A DNA stretch of 64,000 nt from Pelecanus crispus (lineage: Eukaryota; Chordata; Aves; Pelecaniformes; Pelecanidae), in contig NC_134653.1 of NCBI RefSeq assembly GCF_030463565.1, positions 30,751,150-30,815,149 of the forward strand, given 5' to 3'. Position numbers and translations under genes: made by a program. The notes under the pieces were generated by a model. It searched no databases, was not told the DNA's origin, and saw nothing but the letters and a program-made list of their open reading frames with translations. Position 1 is the first letter of the stretch. Each line of letters opens with the position of its first letter. Shown here piece after piece: positions 50,401 to 60,391 of the stretch.

Positions 50401-53400
50401 TCCAAAGAAAGCAGTAAAACCCTTCACCCTGCTGACACACACAGGGAATGTCGGGATTCACTTTCCTCACTACCCAGCTCCCTGTCACGCACCAGGATCT
50501 CTCCAGGGACATTTAACACCCGCTGCAACACCACAGAGTAAAACTGCTTTTGGCTGAGTTATATGGGGCAAGCAATTTGGGGTGAACAGAGCGTGTTTCA
50601 CAATGAAAACACCCCCCCAGCTGCTGTGGGTCCACATTCATTCAAACACCATGACAAGCAGATTTTGCAGCTGTGGGGACTGGCCCAAGACCCCACTGCA
50701 CTGGACAAAAGCCCCGGGGTTTGCATTTCAGGGAGCTGAGAGCTGCTCAGGGTTTTTGGCCAGTGCATGGAAGAACACGTGTGTCCAGAGCACTGCTACC
50801 ACTGCAGCACAGCCATGCCCGGTTCTGCACCACTAACAGCTCCCAGCCAGGATACAGCTGCAAATGCGCCACACTCTGCTCCAAGGGATGAGGAATGGGG
50901 AGATTCCCACAGGAACAAAATGCAGCACCAAGTGCGGACCCTCCCTCCCACTGCTGGGATTGTTACATGCACAAATGCCCCTTCGCAGCAGCTGAGGTCT
51001 ACTCCAAAGCCCCCGTGGCTCCTGGTTCACATCAAGCCCCATTGCAGAGCTGTGTCTATCCCCCATGTCCCCAGAGGACACATGGAGCAGCCCGTTTGGG
51101 TGATGTGGGTGGCAGGAAAAACAACAGGTACATGGGATGGCGCAGAGCATCCCTTCACCTGTGTCCGGGCAAGGCAAGCAGGATTGCTGCCTCCAAACCT
51201 CATGGCACGAGCACCAGGTCTCCAAGGGACGAGGATGGAGGTGGCCCTACAAGACTATTCCAAGCTGTGCTAGGGTCACCAAACGGGGAGCAAAGAGCTG
51301 ACAGTGCTCTGCAAGAAACGTTACAAAGAGCGTGATGCACCGCAAGGAACCTTGCAAAGAGTGTGATGCACCATGAGGAGCCTTGCAGAGTGTGATGCAC
51401 TGCTCCCAGCAGCTGCCTTGGGAATTTGCTCTCACACAGCCTGCAATAACAGCAGCTGCAGCTCCTTGCCAGATCAGACCTCATCCTGCATGCACTGTCT
51501 GCTCCACGACCCCAAAACACCTTCCCAGGCTCACCATGCTGCTCGCTAGACTCACCCTTACCATGGTTTTCCGCTGAAGGCATTTCCATGCTCTCCGGTG
51601 CCTATTCCCTGTTTCACAGCCCATCGTGCACCCCTGAAGCTGGCAGGTCAGAGCGGGCTGCGCTGGCGGCTGGACAGCCGGGCCAGCCCCTCCGCAGGGC
51701 TCAGCCCCAGCAGCGCTTTAAGGCCGCCCTCACACCTCCCACCTCCTGGCTGGGCAGCGGCCGGCACAGGAGGGTCTGGCAACACCGGCAGCCCACTGCG
51801 GGCAGGAAGGGACCTCCCTGGCAGCCAGGCACATGCCTTCCTGCAGCTCTGCCCAGAGTTTTAAACAACTTTCTATTTTAATTAGCAGTTTCACATTCCC
51901 CCCTCGTAACTCAGCCAGGTTTTGAACTGTTGATTGTAATTCCATGGATGCCCTATAAATAAGCAAAGGAAGAAGGACGAGCCCGCCCCCAAAACCCCCT
52001 GGGAGGTTGAGAAACATCCTGATCTCTCCATGCACTCAGGGTATTTTCCTATTAGCTGGAGCACTGCACCAAGTGGTGCCGGGTTTATTGCACTCCGGCG
52101 CATCCCTTGCACTGCTTGGCAGCTCTGCTGCTCTGCTGGTGCCGGCCACGCTGCCTGCTTCCCTCCCGCAGCCCTGAACCCCACCACAAAGCCTGTGCCA
52201 GCGCAGTCGTCCCATCCTGCAAACTGCACTGACTACATCTACAACATGACTCGGGTGGCGACATAAGGAAATTCCTCCCGTGTTGAAGCGCAGATGAGCA
52301 GCAGCAATTCCCCACTGGCAGCACAGTGCATGAAACTGCCCAAAACCCCAGCTAGGCAAGAAGACACCATTGGGCTGCGCTTGGTGAGTGGGCTGTTGGG
52401 TTTCATAACACGTTCCTGCAGCCGAAGGTCTTTTATTTTTAACTGGGAGCAGAGCAGCCAGGAGGAGCTGGGCAGCAGCGCTTTGTTTCCAGTTATTTAT
52501 AATGGCTGTCAGCTGAGCTCGCACGGGAAGCCGCTCTGCACAAGCCAGCAGGCAGCAGCGAGCTGCCCTGCGGCCCCACCAGTGCCAGCGCTGGGCAAAA
52601 GTCGCTGCAAAGCCACCCATGGAGCAAAGCTCTTCCACTTTTCATTGACTCATGGCAAAACCACCATAGAGCTACTTTTCTCCCTTCAATAATTTATCTG
52701 CAATGGTTGCAAAGGCAGAGGAAGGGCAGGAGCGGCACAGGAGCTCCCCACGTACCCCACTCCTCCCAGGATGCGGTGTTTCCCCACGTGCAATACCAGG
52801 AGCGTGTTAGCATCCCCCCCAGAATAGAAGCAAAGTGAACCTGGCAGCAGGAGTGGGTCCTTGTGGGATCCAGCCCTGAGGGCACAGGGCAACATTTGCA
52901 TGCACAAGTGCATGTGTAAGCCCAAGTGCATGTGCACGTGCACATGCACATGCCCTGTCAAAAGGCTCAGCTCAGCTTGTGGGTTTACACCCCATGAAAT
53001 GCGGCCAGCAATGCTCGTGCACAAAATGGACACCCAGAAAGACAGCAAGTGCAGGGCAAACGCCAGAAGCGCCTGCCACTGCCCGTCCACACGCTCACCA
53101 CCTCAACTGACCCCAATCTCATCTTGCAACAAAAGAAAATCCCTGCTCCCTGATGCACCTCCATCCTGTGCCAAGCATGGCTGCGGCCAGTGCATCGGCA
53201 CAGCCTTTCCCAGCACCAGGTGACGGTGCAGGGCCAGACAGAAGCAGCAAAATGCAAGAGGAAACGATGAGAGAACGGGAGCAATTGGGCAATTCAGCTG
53301 CAGCGCTGGGGATTGCATTTGAAGGAACGCCATGCACACTAAAAACACTTCCCACCCTGTTCTTTGACATCCAAAATCACTGTTACGGAGCAACCCCTGC

Positions 53401-54106
53401 CCCAGTCCTTGCTGCACTCATGCACGTGGCACTGCTGTCACAAATAGCGCTTGGACATGTCTGTTCTTCCCAGGGTTCTGCTGTTAACCTTATTATCAGG
53501 GTTTCTCATGCAGCAGCAAATCAAAAGGGGCAGGACGGGAGCATCGATTTGGGGCTCCAAGAAGCACACATGTACACACCACGATTTTAGCAACAGGGTC
53601 CCTGAGAAATGCACCCACGAAAAGCATCTGCCCACCCCAAACGGGTCACGTTTGTACCACCGCTGCTCCCGACCCCACGCATCGTACCTCATGCCGGTGG
53701 CAGGCTCCAGCGGGGCGGTCATGGCAGGGGGCTCGGCACCGGTCCCACCCGCCACAGCCAGGCTGCTGCGCCGGCTGCCCACCCTGAAGGCCGCGGCCAC
53801 CAGCTCATCGTCGGAGGAGTTGTCCTCAAAGGACCCCAACACAAATTTGGCCAGGGCTGGCCGGCGGAGAGCAGCGGGGTTGTACACAGCGAGTTGCTCC
53901 TGCTCTCCCACCACAGCCTTGCTGGCCCGTGGCGGTGGGTTGGGGGTCGGGGGACTTGGCCGTGCTGGTGGCTTGGCTACGGAGGGAGCCGCTGGCTGCT
54001 CCGCCAGGGTCTCCTCCGGCTTCTCCTCCTTCCCAGGCTGAGGGTTTGACATTTTGGCCCGGATGAGCCGCACCAGTACCAGCAGGAACAGGGCAGCCGG
54101 CAGCAT
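28552..54106 (-). CDS. ACACB: Acetyl-CoA carboxylase 2 (beta), 52 coding exons
   Basis: Biotin enzyme that carboxylates acetyl-CoA to malonyl-CoA at the mitochondrial outer membrane; malonyl-CoA inhibits CPT1 and so limits fatty-acid oxidation. I located 52 coding exons whose lengths sum to 7,143 nt, giving 2,380 residues in a single frame (human 2,458). Domains in order: hydrophobic membrane anchor (residues 2-17), AMPK-site segment (Ser144), biotin carboxylase with the [12 protein letters not shown] loop (380-388), biotin carrier (798-893, biotin Lys851), central region, and carboxyltransferase (about 1,649-2,380). Exon coordinates are given in the block entries below. The hydrophobic N-terminus and the residues distinguish it from ACACA. 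Oddities: VMKI instead of VMKM at the biotin site, FSSG instead of FSGG in the carboxyltransferase, and one GC-AG intron. No stop or frameshift was found, so the gene looks intact. Neighbours: UNG lies upstream on the same strand, and FOXN4 converges from the left. Confidence 0.97.
37549..37648 (-). other. ACACB: GC-AG intron in ACACB
   Basis: The frame needs LITK joined to EASFEYL. The donor reads ACCAAG|gcaagg and the acceptor cactgcag|GAG. AAG|GCAAG is the strong consensus typical of GC donors. The intron is 100 bp, so retention would shift the frame. No GT donor nearby preserves the conserved residues. Confidence 0.9.
41840..41930. repeat. A-rich tandem repeat in ACACB intron
   Basis: Imperfect tandem units of about 14-15 bp of the form acaaatataaaaac/g, roughly six copies. 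Noncoding, inside the intron between exons 42046-42234 and 41600-41700. Confidence 0.85.
43035..43169 (-). other. ACACB: ACACB biotin attachment exon
   Basis: The exon opens in phase 0 with GTG ATG AAG ATC ATC ATG, i.e. V849-M850-K851-I852-I-M. Lys851 is the biotinylated lysine. Human ACACB reads EVMKMIMTL here, so the methionine after the lysine is isoleucine in this bird (codon at 43158-43160). The rest of the second half of the carrier domain ([25 protein letters not shown]) is normal. Confidence 0.93.
43323..50225 (-). other. ACACB: ACACB exons for AMPK site, biotin carboxylase and linker to carrier
   Basis: Exons (low to high coordinate, minus strand): 50093-50225, 49454-49592, 49062-49171, 48802-48883, 48232-48330, 47805-47914, 47435-47545, 47047-47256, 46618-46788, 46156-46317, 45754-45917, 45144-45294, 44960-45063, 44222-44303, 43551-43696, 43323-43473. 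The first holds [15 protein letters not shown]; its second serine (Ser144, 50213-50215) aligns with human Ser222, the inhibitory AMPK site. Biotin carboxylase motifs seen: [60 protein letters not shown]. All expected catalytic Glu, Asn and Arg positions appear intact. The last exon ends in the first half of the biotinyl domain. Confidence 0.95.
47375..47420. repeat. GGGGAT short tandem repeat in ACACB intron
   Basis: Repeated gatgggg/gatggg units (about six copies, imperfect) in the intron just left of exon 47435-47545. A similar gggacaggat repeat lies near 40,642-40,672. Noncoding. Confidence 0.8.
51321..51412. repeat. 31 bp minisatellite, three copies, ACACB intron
   Basis: The unit ttgcaaagagtgtgatgcac plus 11 bases repeats at 51321, 51352 and 51383 with a 31 bp period and a few substitutions; the last unit is partial. 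It lies in the 3.5 kb intron between the first two coding exons and is noncoding. Confidence 0.85.
51953..52515 (-). promoter_or_regulatory. ACACB: Candidate muscle regulatory module in ACACB intron
   Basis: Three perfect matches to the MEF2 consensus YTA(A/T)4TAR lie within 560 bp: CTATAAATAA at 51953-51962 (plus), TTAAAAATAA at 52433-52442 (minus), TTATAAATAA at 52493-52502 (minus). A CAGCTG E-box at 52510-52515 is 8 bp from the last. The 52493-52502 site could also serve as a TATA box for minus-strand transcription. ACC2 is the muscle isoform, and mammalian ACACB is reported to have an alternative promoter responsive to muscle factors. Function here is inferred from motifs alone. Confidence 0.45.
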
Positions 54107-54115
54107 TCACCTGCC
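53688..54115 (-). other. ACACB: ACACB first coding exon: mitochondrial anchor
   Basis: Acceptor ctctccccag|GGCAGGTGAATG, start ATG at 54104-54106, donor ATGAG|gtacga at 53688. It encodes residues 1-139. Residues 2-17 form a leucine/valine-rich segment followed by Arg/Lys ([17 protein letters not shown]), the membrane-targeting signal that ACC2 has and ACC1 lacks. A Pro-rich, low-complexity stretch follows, then the conserved [14 protein letters not shown] segment. This part is shorter and poorly conserved against human outside those two blocks. The start context is weak (T at -3, C at +4). Confidence 0.88.
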
Positions 54116-54601
54116 CTGGGGAGAGGGACAGAGACACTCCATCAGGGAGGACGAAGGGTTCCCCCATCAGCTGGGGGCATGGGAACAGACCCCAAAACAC
54201 CAAGTCCCCTTCCCCATTACACCCCACGCCACAGCCCCCCACAAGACACAGCCAGACCCCCCCTCCAGCTCAGCCAGGCTGCCTGCAGGCTCAGTAGGAG
54301 CTATTTTTACTCCCCAAAACAGGAGCGGCTCTGGCAGGAGGCTCAGCTCCACTCTGCCTTCACATAGCATTAAGGGGGCAGAAATGGGCCCCCCACCTCC
54401 ACAGCTGCTCGCAACATCCGAAAGGTGCCAGCGAGGCCACCCCACCGACCCCAGCCCCTCACAGAGGGAGGCCCTTAGACCAAACCCCCAAATCTCTACA
54501 GGCAGTAAAAGCTGGATGGTTGAGGGGGGGGGAAACTGCCGCAGCCCCGCCATGTTCCCCTCAGCCCAGGCCCCTTCCTGAGGGGAAGAGAGGCCACTCA
54601 C

Positions 54602-54720
54602 CATGGGTGCAGAGCCCCGCGGGTCCCCCGCTCGGCGCCGGCAGGGACGAACGCTGCCTGCGCCGCGACTCCCCCTCACGCTTATCTCAGCCGGTCGCTC
54701 CGTCCACGCCAGGCCGAAAG
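54602..54720 (-). other. ACACB: Probable ACACB untranslated first exon
   Basis: A strong donor CACCCATG|gtgagtgg ends at 54602 in a CpG-rich block (to about 54,780). The intron to the acceptor at 54116 would be 486 bp. The 5' limit is unknown. The exon ends in an ATG; joined to the next exon this reads ATG GGC AGG TGA ATG, a three-codon upstream frame whose stop directly abuts the main start. Confidence 0.5.
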
Positions 54721-54890
54721 CGGGCAGGGTGCCAGGCCCCAGGGCGAGGGCCCGGCCCCCCGCGGCCCCCCGACTCTCCCAGTCGCCTTCTCACACGTGA
54801 CGGTAACGTCAAGCAGAAATACTTCCCCGCTAACGCGCCTGGAAAACTTCTGTTGGCAGGGAGGGTGGAAAGTGGGGGGGGGGGGGGGAA
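54720..54890 (-). promoter_or_regulatory. ACACB: ACACB promoter region
   Basis: CpG-rich DNA with a CACGTG E-box at 54794-54799 (USF/SREBP type) and an adjacent CRE-like TAACGTCA at 54804-54811 (TGACGTTA on the minus strand). A run of about 16-17 G at 54,873-54,889 borders it. Position upstream of the first-exon donor supports promoter identity; factor binding is inference. Confidence 0.5.
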
Positions 54891-55114
54891 CCTTGTCATG
54901 GGTGGCAAGGGACACCAGATCCTTTGGGGACAAAGGTGCCCTGGCCCCTCGCCCGGTCATGGGGACAAGGAGAAGCTCCAGCACCTGCAGCTTTGCTTCC
55001 CCAGGGGAGAGCAGGGACCGACCCCTCGGCCAGCAGCCATTACAGAGCCAGGGCCTCGCCTCAGGCACCCTTCCCTCCCTGCATCATTCCTACCAACATA
55101 AGGTCACACCACAA

Positions 55115-56314
55115 CATAAAGTAAGTAATTTTTATTTAAAAAAAACAAATTGGGGGAAAGGAAAACACACAAACAAAAAATACAGCCACAGAAAGTATAA
55201 ACTTCACTTGTACTAGTGTTACCTATCGAAGCAAATACCAAAGAAAGGGATACAGGGGTATTCTGTAAAAACTGATACAGCTTCCAAATGAACAAGGCAC
55301 TTCACTTCCATTAAAGGGATTACGAAGTCAAAGATGGACTGGAAACCCAGAAGTGCGAAGTCCAACCTCGTCTTCATCCTGGAAGTCTCAAATGTTTGGA
55401 AGTCCCAAAAGTTATTTTCAACAGTGGCTAGAAACTTTGATTTGCTCCTATGAAGGTAAAGCAAAAAACTCCCTGTTTGAAGATCTTAAATAACTAGCAA
55501 CCATCAGCCCATCAACTGGCACATCTTGATGAACAAACCTTTGCTACTGCCATCAGCTGGTACCACAAAGTTTATGGTCATCACAGCTCACCTGTCATCC
55601 AAGTGATTAACACAGCCAGTATGAATCTAAAAGCCTACAGTTTTCCTCTAAACACCTACAGTTTTCCTCTAAACGCCAACAAAAAGCTCAGAGCATGACC
55701 AGAGCCTCGGTCACAGTCTCCCCTCAGCTGCTGGCAGGATTTACCCCAAAATCTTGAGATTATGGATACATCAAAGTAACACTTCTGACAGTGTACAGTC
55801 TTTGCAGCGCCAACAGGCCATACTTCTAATAAATCTCCTAATCTGTAGCAAAAAGCTAAAACCAAAAGCATCTGCCTTTTCTCCCATGGAGTCAGCTCTA
55901 CACCCCCCAAATATGAAATCTGGATGCACACAGCAGGAGGCAAAGAAGTGGGAGGAAGTGCAGCAGGGTATTTACAAAAGCTGAACAGCTTCACCTGTAG
56001 GAATTGACAACCCTTCACAAGAGCCTGAAAATATATTCCCATTACAACAACGAACACAATAGAACTTTTTTTTTCTTTGCTTCAAACTAGGCTGAGACCT
56101 GTTCAAACAGCAGAGAAGTTGTCCATGTAACACTCCAATCTGCTCTTTAAAAAACACTTAAAAAAATATAACATCTCTGAAAGTTTGGTCATTTGTTCCT
56201 TGATCAATATCCAAAGAGTAATTCTCAGGTCAGCAAAAGTTTTTCAGAAACGAGACAACCCCTGAAACAGGGGCTGTTTCCAAACATTAGACCCTGCAAG
56301 CCTCTGCGCGCAGC
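55115..56314 (-). other. UNG: UNG 3' UTR
   Basis: About 1.2 kb of A/T-rich noncoding sequence after the UNG stop. It ends at a canonical AATAAA on the minus strand (tttatt at 55131-55136). No open frame is credible. A 21 bp unit (cctacagttttcctctaaac) is duplicated in tandem at 55,634-55,676. Confidence 0.65.
55634..55676. repeat. Two-copy 21 bp tandem duplication in UNG 3' UTR
   Basis: cctacagttttcctctaaac followed by a/g occurs twice in direct succession, with one mismatch at the boundary. Recent small duplication. Confidence 0.88.
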
Positions 56315-59300
56315 TCAGAGTGCTCTCCAGTCAATGGGCTTCTTGCCCGATTTCTTGAGCAATTCATTTGTCTTCGAGAAATGTCGACAGCCGAAAAACC
56401 CTCTGTTGACAGAGAAAGGTGAGGGATGAACCGTCTGCAGGACGTGGTGACGTTTCTGTAAAGCGTTAGAAACCGCTCGTTAGATTTGCATGCTTTCAGC
56501 TCCCTGGACAAGGCTGGCTGCTTCTGCCCTGACCAAGCAGGTGTGATTTCCCCTCTACACCTCCTCAGCCACCAGCCTGAAGACCCAAAAAACTGGCCAC
56601 GAGGACCGAGACTTTTGTCCCACTGAGCAGATGAGGACAGACTATGTAAAGCAGCAGTAATACCCTGGCCATTTTTCAATTGCTGTAATCCTAAACACAA
56701 AATTTATACTTATTTATGAGCTTTTTCCTAGAAAAAAAAACAGTTCTGTCCTCAGCTGGATACTTTTCTGACAACAGAAGATTTTACTTGCTCCACTTTT
56801 GTTGCTTAATTCTGGCAAAGGCTAAGCTGGAACAGAAGGGCGACTAAAAAAAATTTGACAGCAGAGTTCAAGCACAGAGAAAACCCCAACTCTGTAAGGG
56901 AAGTGCCCTCTAGTGTCCACCCAACTGAAGAAAAAAATTAGTGAGAGGGAAGAGATGAGGAGTAGTAACCTATACCCTGTCAATGGAGCTGCCTTTCTTC
57001 TGGGCATAGGCTCCCCACAGCATGAAGACAACCCCGTGCAAGTTCTTGTTGAGCCAGGACACCACCACGTCCGTGAACTGCTCCCAGCCTCTCTCCTTGT
57101 GGGAGGTGGCCTGGTGAGCTCGCACGGTGAGGACAGCATTGAGCAGGAGCACTCCTAGCAAACAAAGCACATACACAGAGGATGAAACAAACAAAAAAAA
57201 AAAAAATCAAGCATTAACTGCTTTTTCCTGCTTCCCCTGAGAAATTATAAGTTAAATTTTCATTCTAAGGTACCCACTAAGCAACAGGCACTCAGAATTT
57301 ATTTTCTCTTTTACAGATGGACTGTTTCCAACCATGGATCTTTCTTCTAGCTAGGCTTCTTCGTGACCTGTAGTGGACACATTACTGGAGTGTCTATTAA
57401 CTCACCTTGCTTGGCCCAGCCAGTTAGATCACCATGACCAGGATGAGTGAAGTCCTCAATATCTGTGGACAGTTCTCTGTAAATATTTTCTAAACTGTAA
57501 ACAAAAACACCAGAAGATTTTAAATATGCACACTTAAAGATAAGAGCAAACAGCACCACTTACTGCTCTTGCACTAGACAAGAAGAGGATTGATTTTAAT
57601 CTTATCTTATAATAAAGCCGTTTGTAGAAGCAGGGTAACAAGGAGCCCCCTTCGCGTGCCTGGATAGAAGCTTAATGAGATGGTCTCAGCACAATTGAAA
57701 AGCCAAGTTTATGTCCAGCATGCTCTTCAGAATACCAAACTATATACAATTATCCACCTTTTGCAGTGATGTTTTTTCTAGGCAATGCACAACTCAAATG
57801 TCAATAGTTGCAACGCATTTCCTATCACTTATCTGACTCATGGCCATAAGTAACACAACTGCAAATGATTTGTAAACAAAAGAGATTTTGCAAATTGAGA
57901 TCTGTCATACCTTGGGGGAGGAGGAACAGGCTTCTGGACACTGAAACAGAGCCCATGAGCTTGGTTAGGTCCATGATATGGATCTTGTCCCAAAATGACA
58001 ACCTTTACCTGAAAGCAGACCTTTGTTAGCACTGAATTATAATCAGTATTATTCGCAAAAGAGGGAAGGAAAAAAAAAAGAAAAAAGCTTATACGTGAGC
58101 TTTATTCTAAAACAAACACACAGGCAAAAAAACCCCAAACCCCAGGAGCTGGATTTAAATCACCGACACCTCATTATACACAAGTTAAAGAACACAGTCC
58201 CTACCTAAGGATTAACATCACCACAGCTTTGCTGCCAAGATTATGAAGATATTATTATTATGAAGACCAATGTTTTCAAAGAGCTACAATAAAACACCTT
58301 GTTAACGTACCTTCCAAGTAGATTTCCTCACGTTTTAGTTTTATGTCACACCTCCTGTGATATTTTTGACACAGCTTATTGGCAATGGGATTACCTTAAA
58401 CACTTATTTTTTTTAATTATAGTTCATCACAGATCAGTTAAAAAAACAAGAGATATACGAGATCCAAAAATCAAGTACTATATTAAATTGGTAACACTGG
58501 AAATAAGGTCAAAAGTCCGACTAAAGTTTTAAAGGAAATTCTGTGGCCAGTGAGGGTAATAAAACAATAACGCCACGGTTCAGTATCAGAGATGAAAGAG
58601 AAGCCAGGATTTACAAGTTATGCGAGAGAAACAACAGCATCCGTATCACATGGGATTGAGGCTTAGAAGACCAAACATCAAATGAACGTGTTTGTGCACC
58701 CAACCCTGCATTTTCATAATTTTAAGTGCACCAGCCCCCACCTCTCCCCAGCGCCCACAGCTCTACTCACATCCCTGATGTCGCACATCTGCGTCCAGGT
58801 GAAGACTTGGTCAGGCGGCGGATAGACCGTGTAGCGTTTCCTCTCTTCTGCTACAAACGCCATCAGCTGAGGAGGGAGAGGGGTTGACATACCGCAAAAA
58901 ATGGAATTTTCTGATGACCAAAACAATGAACCATGTGTAACAGGATCTGGCTCTTGGAGGGAGGAGCTAAGAAATAAGGAAGTATTTACTCTATCAGTTA
59001 ACTATGAAAAGAACTGGTGGCTATAACCTTGAAGGAGAACTGAGAAACTGATAAAAGGGAACATCCTGCCCCAGAAGGTACCAAAAAACTGGATGATTGC
59101 CAAAGCACGGTAACTGGGGGAAAGGTAAAAGCAGCTGGGGGGGGTGAGGGGGGAAATCAAGACCACTGACTTAATTTAAGACCAAAAGGACTTGCTGCCC
59201 TCCCCCGTAGGAAGTATGTGTGCTAATTTAAGTAGCAAGTGAGGCTAATTTAAATATAGCTAACCAACAGCAGATGGGATGGTAATTACTGACCAATGAA

Positions 59301-59822
59301 CATGAACTTAGGCAGGCCTTTACTAATCATATAACGGGATAAATACGTTGTGGGCCCTGCGTGTGGCGTGCTAGCTTTGTAAAACTACCTACCTAGCGCC
59401 CACCTCTGCGCAGAAATGAATTAGATAAAATAGACTCTGCTCGGTGTGCATATCGGCAGACTGCACAGCGGGTGAACGACCCCTCTTTTGGGAAACCGGC
59501 GAGCAGGGGAGAGCCCCGCCGCACTCACCTCTATGAAGTAGGGCTTTGAGAACTCCCCGGCCAGCTGCTGCCGCCAGCTCTCCCCGAAGCCCGGCGGCAC
59601 GTTCCGCTCGGCCAGCCGCTGCAGAGCCGCCTCCTTGTTCCTGCGGATCCGCTCCAGCTGCTCCGGGCTGAGCGGCGAGGCCTTGCCCGCCTCATCGCCC
59701 GCCGCCTTCGCCTTCTTCGCGGCGCTGACCTGGAAACGGCGAGCGAGGAGGCGGCTGCAGAGCGGGCGGGGGCTGCCGCGGCCCAGCCGCCGGGCGAGCA
59801 GCGGGAGCACGGCCACCGCCAT
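56315..59822 (-). CDS. UNG: Uracil-DNA glycosylase, mitochondrial form (UNG1-type start)
   Basis: Alternative start at 59820-59822. The exon 59529-59822 is read through without using the internal acceptor at 59730-59731, adding [20 protein letters not shown] and 11 more residues before VSAAKK. This Arg/Leu-rich, acid-free leader fits a mitochondrial presequence. The rest is shared with the nuclear form, for 298 residues (human UNG1 304). Four ATTGG motifs (CCAAT on the minus strand) between 59,905 and 60,070 sit just upstream and probably form its own promoter. The dual-start arrangement is the known vertebrate UNG design. Confidence 0.88.
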
Positions 59823-60391
59823 GTTGCGGCCACGCGCCGCCCTCCGAGGGCGGCCGCAGCGCACGCGGCTATTTCGCGGCAAAAACAACGGCGAGCCCGT
59901 CCTCATTGGTCGCCGCGCCAAGCGGGTCCCGCCCACAAGCGGGAGCCAAACTCCCGGCCCCCATTGGTCAACGAGGCAGCGCACGCTCCTCCCCATTGGC
60001 TCGCCACAGCTGGCGGAGAGCCGCTCAGCCTAGCAACCGTGACGCGCCGGCGACGCTCAGCGCCCATTGGGCAGCGGCGGAGCGTAGCCGCGATTAGCAG
60101 GTCAGTCAGGCGTGCAAGGAGCGCGGGGTTTTTGGAAGTGGCCGCGCGGCGCGTGGTCTCCCCGCCCCCTCCCCAACGACCGCCAGCGCCGCGCGCCCCA
60201 ACGGCTACCAACGCCGCGAGACCCCCCCCCAGCCGCCAGCCCCCCGCCCGCCCCCGCTCCCCCCTCCCGGGCCGCCGGCGCCGCCAGCCCCCGCTCGCCA
60301 CCTCAGAGTCACCGCCCGGCTCCGGGGAGCGGCCGCGCTTCTTCGCCGGCGCGGCGCTGAAGAAGGAGTGCAGCGTCTTCTGCCCGATCAT
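56315..60391 (-). CDS. UNG: Uracil-DNA glycosylase, nuclear form (UNG2-type)
   Basis: Removes uracil from DNA as the first step of base excision repair. Exons: 60302-60391, 59529-59729, 58771-58866, 57911-58008, 57406-57494, 56976-57154, 56315-56455; 297 residues in frame (human UNG2 313). The first exon encodes [20 protein letters not shown], containing the PCNA-binding PIP box QKTLHSFF. It splices to an acceptor (tttccag|GTC) inside the UNG1-type exon, as in human. A segment [20 protein letters not shown] matches the RPA-binding helix. Catalytic water-activating loop GQDPYHG (Asp138) and DNA-insertion loop HPSP (His261) are present. The loop then reads F-S-V-N-R where human has L-S-V-Y-R, i.e. 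Phe replaces the intercalating Leu. Ends KKPIDWRAL. Head to head with ALKBH2. Confidence 0.96.
59905..60070 (-). promoter_or_regulatory. UNG: CCAAT-box cluster upstream of UNG1 start
   Basis: ATTGG (CCAAT on minus) at 59905-59909, 59963-59967, 59995-59999 and 60066-60070, spaced 58, 32 and 71 bp. Clusters of inverted CCAAT boxes bound by NF-Y are typical of cell-cycle promoters. The position matches the internal promoter described for human UNG1. Binding is inferred. Confidence 0.6.

Noticed and set aside
51547-51589. Alternative ACACB coding first exon beginning [11 protein letters not shown]
   Set aside because: Nearby donors leave one base or none, but the next exon needs two, so the frame would break. 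Only a noncoding alternative exon remains possible.
28552-54106. Assignment as ACACA (ACC1)
   Set aside because: The hydrophobic N-terminal anchor, the residues throughout, and the UNG-ACACB-FOXN4 gene order all fit ACACB.
28600-54600. Plus-strand open frames of 100-260 codons through the ACACB region
   Set aside because: Antisense shadows of ACACB exons and G+C-rich introns; no known domains and no consistent splice structure.
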